Source: Listeria fleischmannii subsp. fleischmannii LU2006-1
Lineage (GTDB): Bacteria; Bacillota; Bacilli; Lactobacillales; Listeriaceae
Direction: 5' to 3'
DNA length: 64,000 nucleotides
Assembly: GCF_000344175.1 (NCBI RefSeq)
Contig: NZ_ALWW01000007.1
Coordinates: forward strand, 1-64,000
A program made the translations under genes and the position numbers. The notes under the pieces were generated by a model. It did no database searches, was not told where the DNA came from, and was given only the letters and a program-made list of their open reading frames with translations. Shown in pieces: positions 18,083-26,760 of the stretch. Every line of letters begins with the position of its first letter. Position 1 is the first letter of the stretch.

Positions 18083-18861
18083 TATTTAATTTCAATTTTC
18101 AAATCATGAAGTGCTTGGTGAACAGTTGCATAAAACTTAATATCTTTTTGCCAAAAATCATCCGCAGACCATTCCTGTACTAGTTTGGCGTTAAGACCCG
18201 TCACAATAACTTGAATGCCCAAAAGTTGCAATTGCTGGCAGAACGCATGTATAGCTTGAATAAAACCATCATAGCCTTTTTGTTGTGCCTGTAAAATCAA
18301 ATAGTAATGTTTCTACTTCTTTATCGTATAGCCATTGACTACTTTTTTCACATAATAAATCAAAACTATCTCTTCCTACATACCCACTAACAGGCAAAAT
18401 AGCAATTTCATGGTTCAAAAGAATAGTCGGGGGCTTTAACAATTCAATAATTTCCTCAGAACGACGAACTTCTTTTTGGAGTCGAACAACATCCGTCACA
18501 TCTTTTTGAGTACCAAAATAATATAAATGATTATTTTCATCCCAAATCGGTTGAATAGTTAATTCATTATAAAAAGATTCCCCATTTTTTTATAATTTTT
18601 TAAAATTTGGGTTGTGCTTTTCTCGTTTCGAATAGCGTCTGAAATTTGTTTCAAACTTTCAACGTTTGTGTCCGGTCCTTGTAAAAAAGACCCATTTTTA
18701 CCAATTATTTCGTCTTTTGAATACCCCGTTAGCTTTTCAAAAGAATGATTCACAAACACAAATGGCGCGCCTTTAATGGTTGGATCTGCAATGATGACGG
18801 ACGAAGGCGATAAGCGTAACGCTTTGTACATAATACTGGCCGAAATCGGATAATCTTCCAT
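18082..18861 (-). CDS. LOV-STAS (YtvA-like) stressosome sensor lacking the photoactive cysteine (two frameshifts)
   Basis: About 260 residues: an N-terminal LOV/PAS domain (residues ~10-115) and a C-terminal STAS domain, the architecture of the blue-light sensor YtvA, which feeds the SigB stressosome. PAS features include FVFVNHSFEKLTGYS and YYFGTQKDVTDV; STAS features include HEIAILPVSGYVGRD and LLFDFT then LLGIQVIVTG. The conserved flavin-adduct motif GKNCRFLQG reads GKNGSFLQG (codons AAT GGG TCT at about 18690), so the photoactive Cys is Gly. Frame breaks lie near 18590 (A7, needs A8) and 18282 (A5, needs A4). The cysteine change is not explained by either indel. Confidence 0.85.
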
Positions 18862-18943
18862 TTCACAAGCCCCTTCATCCCTTACTTTAAACTATTTTAT
18901 TCAAAAAGTGAATGTTTTTTTACATTTCAGACTCATTTTCATA

Positions 18944-18973
18944 AAAAATACCCCTTCGTTTGAAAGGGTATTT
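18944..18973. terminator. Terminator after the acyltransferase gene
   Basis: AAATACCC and GGGTATTT arms around a 12-base interval (with an extra TTC/GAA pairing), preceded by an A run that becomes a T run for the minus-strand acyltransferase ending at 18984. Confidence 0.8.
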
Positions 18974-18983
18974 GAAATATAAT

Positions 18984-20071
18984 CTAACTTAATCGAGCCA
19001 CATACGCATTAAGCGTTCCACGTTCTCTTCTAAAAGCAATATATCTTCCAATAACTAAGTAGGTCCCAACAATAACAAGCGATTTAATTAGAATGTATAC
19101 CCACGAGGCATCATAAAAGTTAAGCATTTTCGCTATTGTGTCAAAGCCTAGTAGTAAGAAATATTGAGAAGCTAATACAAATAAGGTGCTTTGTCCTAAA
19201 TCAACAAATATATTTTTTGATTAAGATATGGAACCATTTTTATAAAATATAGCATGCTGAAACTACCAAAAAGAGCTATAACTACAAATACAATATAGTT
19301 TGGTGTAATCATATTATCATATAAGGTGCTGTACATAGGGTTAAAAATCATGTTCACAATAAGTAGCACGACCCCTATAATAGCTGTAATTAGCGCCGCT
19401 TTTGAATCCAAAAATTGACGATTAGCTTTTAATTGAACACCGCCATAATAAAAGATGACGCTGGAAAAGATAACATTTAGGCCCATAGGATAAACTTCTT
19501 GAGTTGAGGATAAAAACCCTCCGATTAAAAAGCAAATACTCACTAGAATCAACTGAATTTTAAATGGACAACGTAGAATGAAGTACATTAATAATTCAAG
19601 CCAGAATAAAACAACTAAGAACCATAGCGGCGAATTCCAACCTACTGTACCATTTAAATAAAATAGCTGTTGGATTGTTTCAATTAAACTGTAACGAAAT
19701 TGATGGGTAGTTAAATACGTAAAGCCGTTTATAAAAAGAATAGAGATAATCTGATAAATAAAATACGGTAAAATAAGACGCTTTAGCTTTACTTTACTAT
19801 AACTCGCAAAATTCTTTTGTAGATTTTTATTCGAAAACAAAAAGCCTGTTATAAGAAAGAAAAGTGGCATATGAAAAGAGTAAATAAATACAACAGCCGA
19901 AGATCCAAGTTCCTCAAAGAACGGCTGTAATTCATGACCGAGAATAACTAAAATCATTGCGATTCCTTTAGCACTGTCTAGCCAATTCATTCTCGAACCA
20001 AAACTCTGACTTATGTTTTTTTCAGAATTATTATTTCCTAAAAGTGAACGATTTGCAGTAATTGATTTCAT
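18984..20071 (-). CDS. Acyltransferase-3 family membrane protein (one frameshift)
   Basis: About 363 residues of a multi-pass OafA/NolL-type O-acyltransferase, the family that transfers acetyl groups to cell-surface sugars. The N-terminal MNWLDSAKGIAMILVILGHE carries the family His; FHMPLFFLITGFLF and NSPLWFLVVLFWLEL follow. The start at 20071 follows GAGG. The frame breaks near 19210; lengthening an A6 run to A7 restores NIFVDLGQSTLFVLASQYFL and carries the protein through two more helices to ARLS at 18984. A target polymer in the cell wall is plausible but unproven. Confidence 0.8.
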
Positions 20072-20255
20072 GTCTCAACCTCAATCTTTATTTTTAGCAT
20101 ATAATGCAGTTTAGCATTTCAAAATAGCCCATTCAACAGAACAAAGTGACAAACTTTCTAAAATCTAAGCTTTTAAGTGAACGTTTTGTTACAATTTATT
20201 TTATTGCTTTTAAAGCGCGATAAATTGATGACCAGACACTTTTTTTGAGCACACA

Positions 20256-20283
20256 AAAACCCGCTTATATATAGCGGGTTTTT
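20256..20283. terminator. Bidirectional-looking terminator after the TPR gene
   Basis: AAAACCCGCT and AGCGGGTTTT arms with a TATATAT loop, 14 bases beyond the TPR gene stop codon. Confidence 0.88.
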
Positions 20284-20296
20284 GCTTAAAATATGA

Positions 20297-20782
20297 TTAT
20301 TTCCACGTTTTATCCAATTTATCTGCATAAAATGTAATGGCTTTTTTATATGCGACAATGGAGTCGTCTTTTGAACTTTCAGCTAGTAAATGAAGAAGAA
20401 TTTCCATACCTTCTGCGTAGCGCTCTAAGTTGTAGAGTACCATAGCATAAAAAACACTAAGAGCATGGTTATACGGAAATTGTTGCCTTCCTTTTTGAAT
20501 AGTCCGCTCAGCTGCTTGGTACTTTCCTAAAGCGCGGTACGTACTCCCTAAACCTAGATACGCCTCGGCTAAGTCTGGCCCTTCTAAACCATTTTCGATA
20601 GCTTTTTCGTAAAAGCTAGTAGCTTCCCCTTCTTTTTCTAAAACATCAAAGCTCCAGGCAACTTGGTATAAAATATAAGGGTCATAGGGATTTTTTTCAA
20701 GTAGCTTAAGCAGTAATTGATTGGATTTTTCCAAGTCATTGTTTTCTCTATAAAACAGTGCTTCCTCTAGCAACTTCTTCAT
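20297..20782 (-). CDS. Tetratricopeptide repeat protein
   Basis: A 161-residue cytosolic protein made almost entirely of about four TPR-like helix pairs (LEKNPYDPYILYQVAWSFDV, AEAYLGLGSTYRALGKYQAA, LSVFYAMVLYNLERYAEG). No other domain or signal peptide. TPRs mediate protein contacts, and no partner is evident. It lies 19 bases after the Usp gene on the same strand and is probably co-transcribed with it. Confidence 0.85.
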   Translation of the reverse strand: MKKLLEEALFYRENNDLEKSNQLLLKLLEKNPYDPYILYQVAWSFDVLEKEGEATSFYEKAIENGLEGPDLAEAYLGLGSTYRALGKYQAAERTIQKGRQQFPYNHALSVFYAMVLYNLERYAEGMEILLHLLAESSKDDSIVAYKKAITFYADKLDKTWK

Positions 20783-20801
20783 TATTCCACACCCTTTTTG
20801 G

Positions 20802-21233
20802 TTATTTGACTAGGACGTCACACGGCGCATGTTTCGTCACATAAGTTGCGGTTTGACCTAAAACAACGCGTTCAATAAGATTTTTTTCCGTTTTCCCTAA
20901 AATAATAAGGTCTATAACGTGTTCTGTGGCGTATTGGACGATGCATTTATTTGCATTTCCTTCCAAAACTACCTTTTCGATGTGATGTTTCGTATGTGCA
21001 TTTTCGGCTAGTTGATTCAAGTAATTTTCAGCCAAAAGTTCAAATTCATCTACTTCTGGTAAAATTTGGTACTGCGGTGATAAGTAAAATTCCTGATCAT
21101 TCGGTATCGCCTGATCAATCACAGATAATAGGGTAATTTTTGCGGTTTCCTTATATTTTAAGGCTTCTAAAAAAGCTTCATACGCTGCTTTCGAACCGTC
21201 TACTGCTACTAAAATATTATTTTTTTCTGTCAT
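20802..21233 (-). CDS. Universal stress protein (UspA family)
   Basis: A 143-residue single-domain Usp. The start at 21233 (MTEKNNILVAVDGSKAAYEA) is chosen because GGAGAG precedes it; the longer in-frame extension lacks a site. The N-terminal VAVDGS and the C-terminal GKTEKNLIERVVLGQTATYV / HAPCDVLVK resemble the ATP-binding pattern G-2X-G-9X-G(S/T), though the first Gly pair is not canonical. It is a cytosolic stress-associated nucleotide-binding protein, likely in one transcript with the TPR gene. Confidence 0.9.
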   Translation of the reverse strand: MTEKNNILVAVDGSKAAYEAFLEALKYKETAKITLLSVIDQAIPNDQEFYLSPQYQILPEVDEFELLAENYLNQLAENAHTKHHIEKVVLEGNANKCIVQYATEHVIDLIILGKTEKNLIERVVLGQTATYVTKHAPCDVLVK

Positions 21234-21312
21234 TAAATTTCTCTCCTGCCTCCAAATAGTATTGTTTTTTTGAGTATAACTGAATTTCGGATGAGACTCC
21301 ACTCATTTGGCG

Positions 21313-21358
21313 GCATAACAAAAGCGGCCATTTGGTTAAATGGCCGCTTTTGTTATGC
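21313..21358. terminator. Long perfect hairpin terminator overlapping the SDR stop codon
   Basis: Two perfect 21-base arms beginning GCATAACAAAAGCGGCCATTT with a GGTT loop. The SDR stop codon (21353-21355) lies inside the arm, so the last codons of the protein also form the terminator. Confidence 0.88.
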
Positions 21359-22090
21359 TTGTTTTGAAGGTAATATGGTAATTTCATTGACACCGACACT
21401 TTCATCTTGCGATAAGGCGTATAAAACGGACTCGGCTATCGTTTCTGGTAGTATCGCCACTTTATAAAATTCTTCCCAGTCATGCTTATTTTTTTCAGAA
21501 GTAATCGTGTTTAAAAGCCCTGTACTAATAGCTCCTGGGTATAAAATGGTTGTTTTAATATTGGTACCTTCTGCGATTGATTCTTGGCGTATCCCCTCCA
21601 CAATCGCTTTTACGGCAAATTTAGTTCCGCAATAAACAGCATCGCCCGGGAAGATTTTTTTGCCTGCTATGGAGCTTGTGACAACAATATGACCGCTTTT
21701 TTGATTTGTAAATTCAGGAAAGACTGCGGCCACTCCATTTAGCACGCCTTTAATATTAATATCAATCATATCGTTCCATTCGTCTAATTTTAATTCACTT
21801 ACATTTGAAGCGGGCATAATTCCCGCATTAGCGAATAATACATCTACGCGATTATATTTATTTAATGTCATACGTATGACATTTTCCATATCGAAAGTAG
21901 ATCTCACGTCCCCTACTACATAGCCACAGTTATCATGGCCCAGTTCCGAAACAAGTTCCTCTAGTTGTTCTTTTCGCCTTGCAAATAACATCACTTTGGC
22001 ACCTTTTGATACTAACAGCCTAGCTGTTTCCTTACCTATTCCAGATGATGCACCTGTTATGACAACCACTTTATCTTGAATATTTTTCAT
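21353..22090 (-). CDS. Short-chain dehydrogenase/reductase
   Basis: A 245-residue classical SDR oxidoreductase. Cofactor motif TGASSGIGKE near residue 12, LFARR after beta-2 (Arg pair suggests NADP preference), NAG near 88, catalytic Ser in VTSSIAG and YCGTK near residue 150 for the Tyr-Lys pair. The start follows AAAGGAGTG. It lies 26 bases after the glucose-dehydrogenase-like gene and is probably in the same transcript. Substrate unknown; it resembles YdfG/serine-dehydrogenase-type SDRs. Confidence 0.9.
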   Translation of the reverse strand: MKNIQDKVVVITGASSGIGKETARLLVSKGAKVMLFARRKEQLEELVSELGHDNCGYVVGDVRSTFDMENVIRMTLNKYNRVDVLFANAGIMPASNVSELKLDEWNDMIDINIKGVLNGVAAVFPEFTNQKSGHIVVTSSIAGKKIFPGDAVYCGTKFAVKAIVEGIRQESIAEGTNIKTTILYPGAISTGLLNTITSEKNKHDWEEFYKVAILPETIAESVLYALSQDESVGVNEITILPSKQA

Positions 22091-22116
22091 GTCCTCACTC
22101 CTTTAATATGTTAACT

Positions 22117-22902
22117 TTAACCTTGACCACCTTGGAATGAAGGATATAAAGTCATCCCACCGTCCACAAAAAGCGTCACACCCGTCACATAGCTTGATTC
22201 ATCTGATGCAAGCCAAGCTGCCGCTGCGGCCACTTCTTTTGGATCACCAATTCTTTTCATCGGTACCATTTTCACCGTATTCGCTAATTTTTCGGGGTCA
22301 GCAAATTTAGCCGCATTAATTGGCGTATTAATAGCACCTGGTCCGATATTATTGATTCGAATATTTTTGTCGGCATACTCCATTGCCACGGTCTCTGTAA
22401 ATTGTTTAACGCCACCTTTTGAAGCGGCATAATGCGCGAAGGTGGGCCACGGAATTTTTTCATGTACAGAGGAAATATTAATGATACTTCCCGCTTTATT
22501 TTTTTCTAAAAAATGGTTTAAGGCGGCTTTTGTTCCTAGAAAAACGCCTGTTAAGTTGACGTTAATCACGCGCTCCCAGTCTTCTAAGGATAATTCATGC
22601 GTGGAGTGTTGGTTCTCCATACCGGCATTATTTATCCATAAATCAATTCCGCCGAACTTTGAAATCGCAAAATCAATCATTTTTTGAACGCCTTCTTCGC
22701 TGCCAACATCTGCTTGGATAATCGCGCTACGTCCACCTGCTTCTTCTACCTTTTCAGCAGCTTCTAGTGCGCCTTTTTTATCAGAATTATAGTTAACGAC
22801 AACATTCATACCTTCTTGCCCAAGTCGTTCTGAAATGGCGGTTCCAATTCCTTTCGAGCCGCCCGTTATAACAGCCACTTTTTGTATTAATTCTTTGTAC
22901 AT
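22117..22902 (-). CDS. Glucose 1-dehydrogenase-like SDR
   Basis: A 261-residue SDR closely resembling Bacillus glucose 1-dehydrogenases in length and signature segments: ITGGSKGIG, NNAGMEN, NISSVHEKIPWP, HYAASKGG (Tyr and Lys of the active site), NNIGPGAINTPIN, SYVTGVTLFVDGGMT and the typical C-terminus YPSFQGGQG. It probably oxidises glucose or a related sugar with NAD(P). AAAGGAGG precedes the ATG. The upstream region has TGACAC and GTGTCA arms (22926-22954), a possible operator. Confidence 0.9.
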   Translation of the reverse strand: MYKELIQKVAVITGGSKGIGTAISERLGQEGMNVVVNYNSDKKGALEAAEKVEEAGGRSAIIQADVGSEEGVQKMIDFAISKFGGIDLWINNAGMENQHSTHELSLEDWERVINVNLTGVFLGTKAALNHFLEKNKAGSIINISSVHEKIPWPTFAHYAASKGGVKQFTETVAMEYADKNIRINNIGPGAINTPINAAKFADPEKLANTVKMVPMKRIGDPKEVAAAAAWLASDESSYVTGVTLFVDGGMTLYPSFQGGQG

Positions 22903-23106
22903 ATGATTGCCTCCTTTAGAAGTTTATGACACTTTATTTTTAGTGTAACGTGTCACTTTTTTCTTTATCACATTTTGATTTCTTTAAAACGCCAATTCCC
23001 TAGAAAGTCTGGTTTTAGTCTTAAACAACATAAGTAACCGTTTTCGCAAGTGATTTTGAAGTATTAAATCTAAAATTTTGACGAAAAATACTCTGTAGGT
23101 TCATAA

Positions 23107-23138
23107 AAAAAGCGTCCGAATGAAATTCGAACGCTTTT
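23107..23138. terminator. Terminator of the murQ-murP operon
   Basis: AAAAGCGTCCGAAT and ATTCGAACGCTTTT arms around GAA, 10 bases beyond the murP stop codon. Confidence 0.88.
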
Positions 23139-23148
23139 GCTATTTTAT

Positions 23149-24597
23149 TTAAGCTTCAACAGCTTCCATCGCATCTTTTGGTGTTCCAAAGAAGTATGTT
23201 AAGACGAAACCACCAACATAGGCTGAAAGAAGGCCGATACAATACGCTATCCACATATTATTTGCAATAAGCGGGATGAGCGCTACACCAGATGGGCCAA
23301 TTGCAATTGCGCCGACGTTACCAAACGCACCAATTACGGCTCCGCCGATACCGCCACCTAAACATGCGGTAATAAACGGGCGTCCTAGTGGGACAGTGAC
23401 ACCATAAATCAGTGGTTCACCAATTCCTAAAATTCCTACTGGTAACCCCCCTTTAATCATATTAACAAGAGGTTTATTTTTACGGCAACGAATCCAAAGT
23501 GCGATTGAGGCACCAACTTGCCCGCCTCCTGCCATCGCAAGGATTGGAAGCAATAATGTAGCACCTGTTTGTGCAATCATTTCTACATGAATCGGTGTTA
23601 AAACTTGGTGAAGACCAAGCATAACCATTGGAAGGAATAATGTTCCAAGTACAAAACCGGCAAAGACTCCGCCCACTTCAATCGTCCAGTTAATTGCGGA
23701 AACAAGACCTTCTGAAATGAGCCCAGCAATTGGCATGATAACGAAAATCGTGATAAGTCCAATAACAAGTAACACAATAGTTGGCGTTACGATAATGTCA
23801 ATCGCATTCGGAATGACTTTACGCAAACTTTTTTCAAGTACACACATTAACCAAACGGCAAACAAGACACCAATAATTCCACCCTGTCCTGCTAAAACGG
23901 GGTCGCCTGTGAAGATATTTGTAATAACGTGGCCTTCGGCAAGACCCGTTAGCATCGTCACACCAGCAATCCCCCCACCTAAAACGGGAGTACCACCAAA
24001 CTCGTTCGCTGTGTTTATCCCAACATAAATGGATAGAAATGCGAAAATACCTTTATTGATAACGGTTAAAATATCAACATACTGTGTCCAAACGCCTGCA
24101 TCTAGGTTTCCTGCTACAATATTATTTGTTAAAATCGCCGCAATACCAGCGATAAGACCTGCACCAACGAAACCGGGAATTAGCGGAACAAAAATGTTTG
24201 AAATCGATTTCAATAAACGTTTAAAACCAGACGTGTTATTTTGTTTCGCTTTCATATTTGCCTTTGTAGCTGCTGCTTTTTCTTCCACGAGTTCTTTACC
24301 TGTTTTCTTCACATCATCTAAATTTTCATTAATCGTTTCACCGATTTTAACACCTGCATCTTCTGCCATAGCAGCGGCTACTTTATTCACAACACCTGGG
24401 CCAACAATAATTTGTAGCGTTTCGTCTTCTACTACGCCTAAAACACCAGGGATTTTCTTTAATCCTTCAAGATTGACTTCATCTTGATCTCTAATCCCTA
24501 AGCGAACGCGCGTCATGCAATGCGCAATTCGCGATACATTTTCCATGCCACCAACATTTTCAAATATCTTTTTCCCAATTTCTGCCTCTTTAGACAT
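23149..24597 (-). CDS. murP: PTS N-acetylmuramic acid-type EIIBC component
   Basis: A 482-residue glucose-superfamily PTS permease. The EIIB domain (residues ~1-85) carries the phosphorylated Cys in AHCMTRVRL; a linker rich in Lys/Ala precedes the EIIC membrane domain (VPLIPGFVGAGLIAG, GILGIGEPLIYGVTVP, which contains the GIGEPLIYG motif). There is no EIIA domain, as usual for MurP. The ATG at 24597 is preferred over an in-frame GTG three codons earlier because AAGGAG overlaps the latter. It follows murQ by 12 bases, which supports import of MurNAc or a MurNAc disaccharide as the 6-phosphate. Confidence 0.88.
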   Translation of the reverse strand: MSKEAEIGKKIFENVGGMENVSRIAHCMTRVRLGIRDQDEVNLEGLKKIPGVLGVVEDETLQIIVGPGVVNKVAAAMAEDAGVKIGETINENLDDVKKTGKELVEEKAAATKANMKAKQNNTSGFKRLLKSISNIFVPLIPGFVGAGLIAGIAAILTNNIVAGNLDAGVWTQYVDILTVINKGIFAFLSIYVGINTANEFGGTPVLGGGIAGVTMLTGLAEGHVITNIFTGDPVLAGQGGIIGVLFAVWLMCVLEKSLRKVIPNAIDIIVTPTIVLLVIGLITIFVIMPIAGLISEGLVSAINWTIEVGGVFAGFVLGTLFLPMVMLGLHQVLTPIHVEMIAQTGATLLLPILAMAGGGQVGASIALWIRCRKNKPLVNMIKGGLPVGILGIGEPLIYGVTVPLGRPFITACLGGGIGGAVIGAFGNVGAIAIGPSGVALIPLIANNMWIAYCIGLLSAYVGGFVLTYFFGTPKDAMEAVEA

Positions 24598-24609
24598 TCG
24601 ACTCACTCC

Positions 24610-25494
24610 TTAGATTGTTTTTCTTACAAAACCATTCGAAGCTACGAGCTTTTGTTCTGCATCTTCTTTGGTTGTATGTGTGAGAAGCATGACAATTGCT
24701 GTTTTCACATGTTTATCCGCTTCTAAATAGACTTTACTTGCCTCTTCATATGTGCATTCTGTTGCTTCCATGATAATACGTTTTGCACGCTCTTCCAACT
24801 TTTCGTTTGTCGGTTTTACATCAACCATTAAGTTGCCGTAAACTTTACCAACACCGACCATAGCAGCTGTTGAAATCATATTTAAAATTAACTTTTGCGC
24901 AGTCCCAGCTTTAAGACGCGTAGAACCTGTTAACACCTCTGCTCCCGGTACAACTTCCACTTGAATATCGGCATGTTTAGAAATAGCTGCGTCTTGATTA
25001 CACGAAATCGCAGCAGTAACAGCTCCTACACTACGCGCATAATCGAGTCCCCCAATAACATAAGGTGTTCTTCCGCTTGCAGCAATCCCAACAACAATAT
25101 CATTTTCCGTAAGCGTAATCGCTTTCAAATCATCCTCGCCAAGTTGAACGGAATCCTCAGCCCCTTCGACTGCTTCTACAAAGGCCTTATCTCCGCCAGC
25201 AATTAAGCCGACCACTTGCTCTTTTGGCACGCCAAATGTTGGAACGCACTCCACCGCATCTAGTACCCCTAATCGTCCACTAGTACCAGCACCCATATAA
25301 ATGAGGCGCCCACCATTATTAAAACTATTTATGGTACCCCTTACAATTTTTGCAATTTCAGGCAAAGCGGGTTTTATACTTTCGGCCACCTTACTATCTT
25401 CTTCATTCATAATGGCTAAAACTTCATTTACATCAAGCTCATCTAAATGGAGCGTTTTTTCATTTCGTTTTTCCGTAGATAAATTTTCTAGCAT
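24610..25494 (-). CDS. murQ: N-acetylmuramic acid 6-phosphate etherase
   Basis: A 294-residue SIS-domain lyase that cleaves the lactyl ether of MurNAc-6-phosphate to give GlcNAc-6-phosphate and D-lactate in peptidoglycan recycling. Family motifs: YMGAGTSGRLGVLDAVECVP near residue 65, IAGGDKAF, GIAASGRTPYV, GSTRLKAGTAQKLILNMIST and the C-terminal helix ATECTYEEA. The ATG at 25494 has AAGGAG at 9 bases; a GTG three codons upstream overlaps that site. First gene of murQ-murP, divergent from mupG. Confidence 0.97.
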   Translation of the reverse strand: MLENLSTEKRNEKTLHLDELDVNEVLAIMNEEDSKVAESIKPALPEIAKIVRGTINSFNNGGRLIYMGAGTSGRLGVLDAVECVPTFGVPKEQVVGLIAGGDKAFVEAVEGAEDSVQLGEDDLKAITLTENDIVVGIAASGRTPYVIGGLDYARSVGAVTAAISCNQDAAISKHADIQVEVVPGAEVLTGSTRLKAGTAQKLILNMISTAAMVGVGKVYGNLMVDVKPTNEKLEERAKRIIMEATECTYEEASKVYLEADKHVKTAIVMLLTHTTKEDAEQKLVASNGFVRKTI

Positions 25495-25516
25495 TCCTAT
25501 CACTCCTTACAAATTG

Positions 25517-25545
25517 ATTATAGTCGTTCTGAAATAAAATTTCAA
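25517..25545 (-). promoter_or_regulatory. murQ promoter with overlapping TGAAAT-N3-ATTTCA operator
   Basis: On the minus strand TTGAAA (25545-25540) and TATAAT (25522-25517) are 17 bases apart. A perfect inverted repeat TGAAATAAAATTTCA (25530-25544) covers the -35. The same arms recur in the mupG promoter at the same relative place. This is the operator shape used by RpiR/MurR-type regulators, so repression by an RpiR protein is inferred (a candidate gene lies at 51931-52782). Confidence 0.75.
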
Positions 25546-25574
25546 TACTTTATTTCAAAATTTATTTATTTTGT

Positions 25575-25603
25575 TTGAAATTTTATTTCACAAGTTTTAT
25601 AAT
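25575..25603 (+). promoter_or_regulatory. mupG promoter with overlapping TGAAAT-N3-ATTTCA operator
   Basis: TTGAAA (25575-25580) and TATAAT (25598-25603) with a 17-base spacer; TGAAATTTTATTTCA (25576-25590) overlaps the -35. The first 16 bases from the -35 are identical to those of the divergent murQ promoter, giving a mirror-image regulatory region with operator centres 46 bp apart. Confidence 0.75.
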
Positions 25604-25629
25604 AGCCTTATAAGAACGGAGGGTAACCA

Positions 25630-26688
25630 ATGTTAGGAATTAGTATTTATTTGCAAGATACTGAGAGGGCAAGTGAAATCGTCTCTACGGCGCATGATAA
25701 CGGCTTTCAAACCATTTTTAGTTCACTTCATATTCCAGAAGAAAGTAATGTGGATTACTTGGCACGCTTAACAGAACTGGGGGAGGCCGCTCGCGAGAAA
25801 AACATGCAGCTTATCTTGGACATTTCTGAAAACGCTTTACATCACATCGGGATGCAATTTGAACAAGCCGAACGAATTCGCGAGCTTGGTGTGACTGGGC
25901 TTCGAATTGATTATGGTATTGGGGCAGATGCGATTGCTTTGATGTCTAAAAAATGCGCGATTTATTTAAATGCAAGCACCATCAACCAAGATTTTCTTAA
26001 TCAATTGACGTCCCTTGGCGCAGATATGAGTCAAATTGAGGCCTTCCATAATTATTACCCGAAACCGGGAACTGGTCTTAGCGAAGCTTTTTTTCATAAA
26101 AAAAATACATTTTTAAAGTCAAACGGCTTACGAATTTCTGCTTTTGTGCCTGGTGATGCCGAAAAACGCCAACCGCTATTTGCTGGTCTTCCTACGCTTG
26201 AAAAGCATCGCAATAAGTCCCCTTATGGTGCAGCGCTCGAACTAATTGATGCTTGTGTAGATGATTTATATCTTGGCGACCCCGCGTTTGACACCACCCA
26301 TTTAGATTTTTGGCGCGAACTTGCTTTAAATCAAACAATCTCACTTCAAGCTCACCTGCATGCAGATACAGACCCTGAAATTCGTTTGCATCTAATTAAC
26401 GGTGACCAAAATCGCATGGACGAGGCGCGTGATTTCATTCGCCTGGAGAATAGTCGCCTAAAACTAAGCCATTTGGCAAAAATGCCAAAAAATACAACTA
26501 ATCGCCCAATTGGTGCCATTACAATCGATAACCAAAACTACGGACGGTATGCAGGGGAAATAAATATTGTCAAAACCCCTTTAGAAGCAAATGAAAATGT
26601 GAATGTAGTTGGCTTCATAAATGATGCATATATAGACTGCTTACCGTTTATTTCAGGTGGCCAAAAAGTCAAACTACGCTTTTGTTAA
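25630..26688 (+). CDS. mupG: MupG-type 6-phospho-N-acetylmuramidase (DUF871 family)
   Basis: A 352-residue cytosolic protein with the DUF871 layout: an N-terminal TIM-barrel (MLGISIYLQ, LDISENALHHIG, LRIDYGI, IYLNASTIN, EAFHNYYPKP) and a C-terminal cyclophilin-like domain (NRPIGAITIDNQNYGRYAGE). In Staphylococcus aureus, MupG splits MurNAc-6P-GlcNAc taken up by MurP so that MurQ can act. The divergent position opposite murQ-murP with matching operators fits that role: MurP imports the disaccharide, MupG cleaves it, MurQ removes lactate. GGAGGG precedes the ATG. Confidence 0.9.
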   Translation: MLGISIYLQDTERASEIVSTAHDNGFQTIFSSLHIPEESNVDYLARLTELGEAAREKNMQLILDISENALHHIGMQFEQAERIRELGVTGLRIDYGIGADAIALMSKKCAIYLNASTINQDFLNQLTSLGADMSQIEAFHNYYPKPGTGLSEAFFHKKNTFLKSNGLRISAFVPGDAEKRQPLFAGLPTLEKHRNKSPYGAALELIDACVDDLYLGDPAFDTTHLDFWRELALNQTISLQAHLHADTDPEIRLHLINGDQNRMDEARDFIRLENSRLKLSHLAKMPKNTTNRPIGAITIDNQNYGRYAGEINIVKTPLEANENVNVVGFINDAYIDCLPFISGGQKVKLRFC

Positions 26689-26691
26689 AAT

Positions 26692-26753
26692 AAAAAATAA
26701 ACTGAGCAAATGAACACTTAAAATTTGTGATTCAATTGCGCAGTTTATTTTTT
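26692..26753. terminator. Bidirectional terminator between mupG and a lipoprotein gene
   Basis: AATAAACTG.GCAA.TGAA pairs with TTCA.TTGC.CAGTTTATT (dots mark mismatches), with A run on one side and TTTTTT on the other, between two convergent genes. Confidence 0.8.
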
Positions 26754-26760
26754 AGGTAAA

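Noticed and set aside
23717-24487. Long plus-strand open frames opposite murP
   Set aside because: Antisense shadows of a well-supported PTS gene; no ribosome sites and no recognisable domains.
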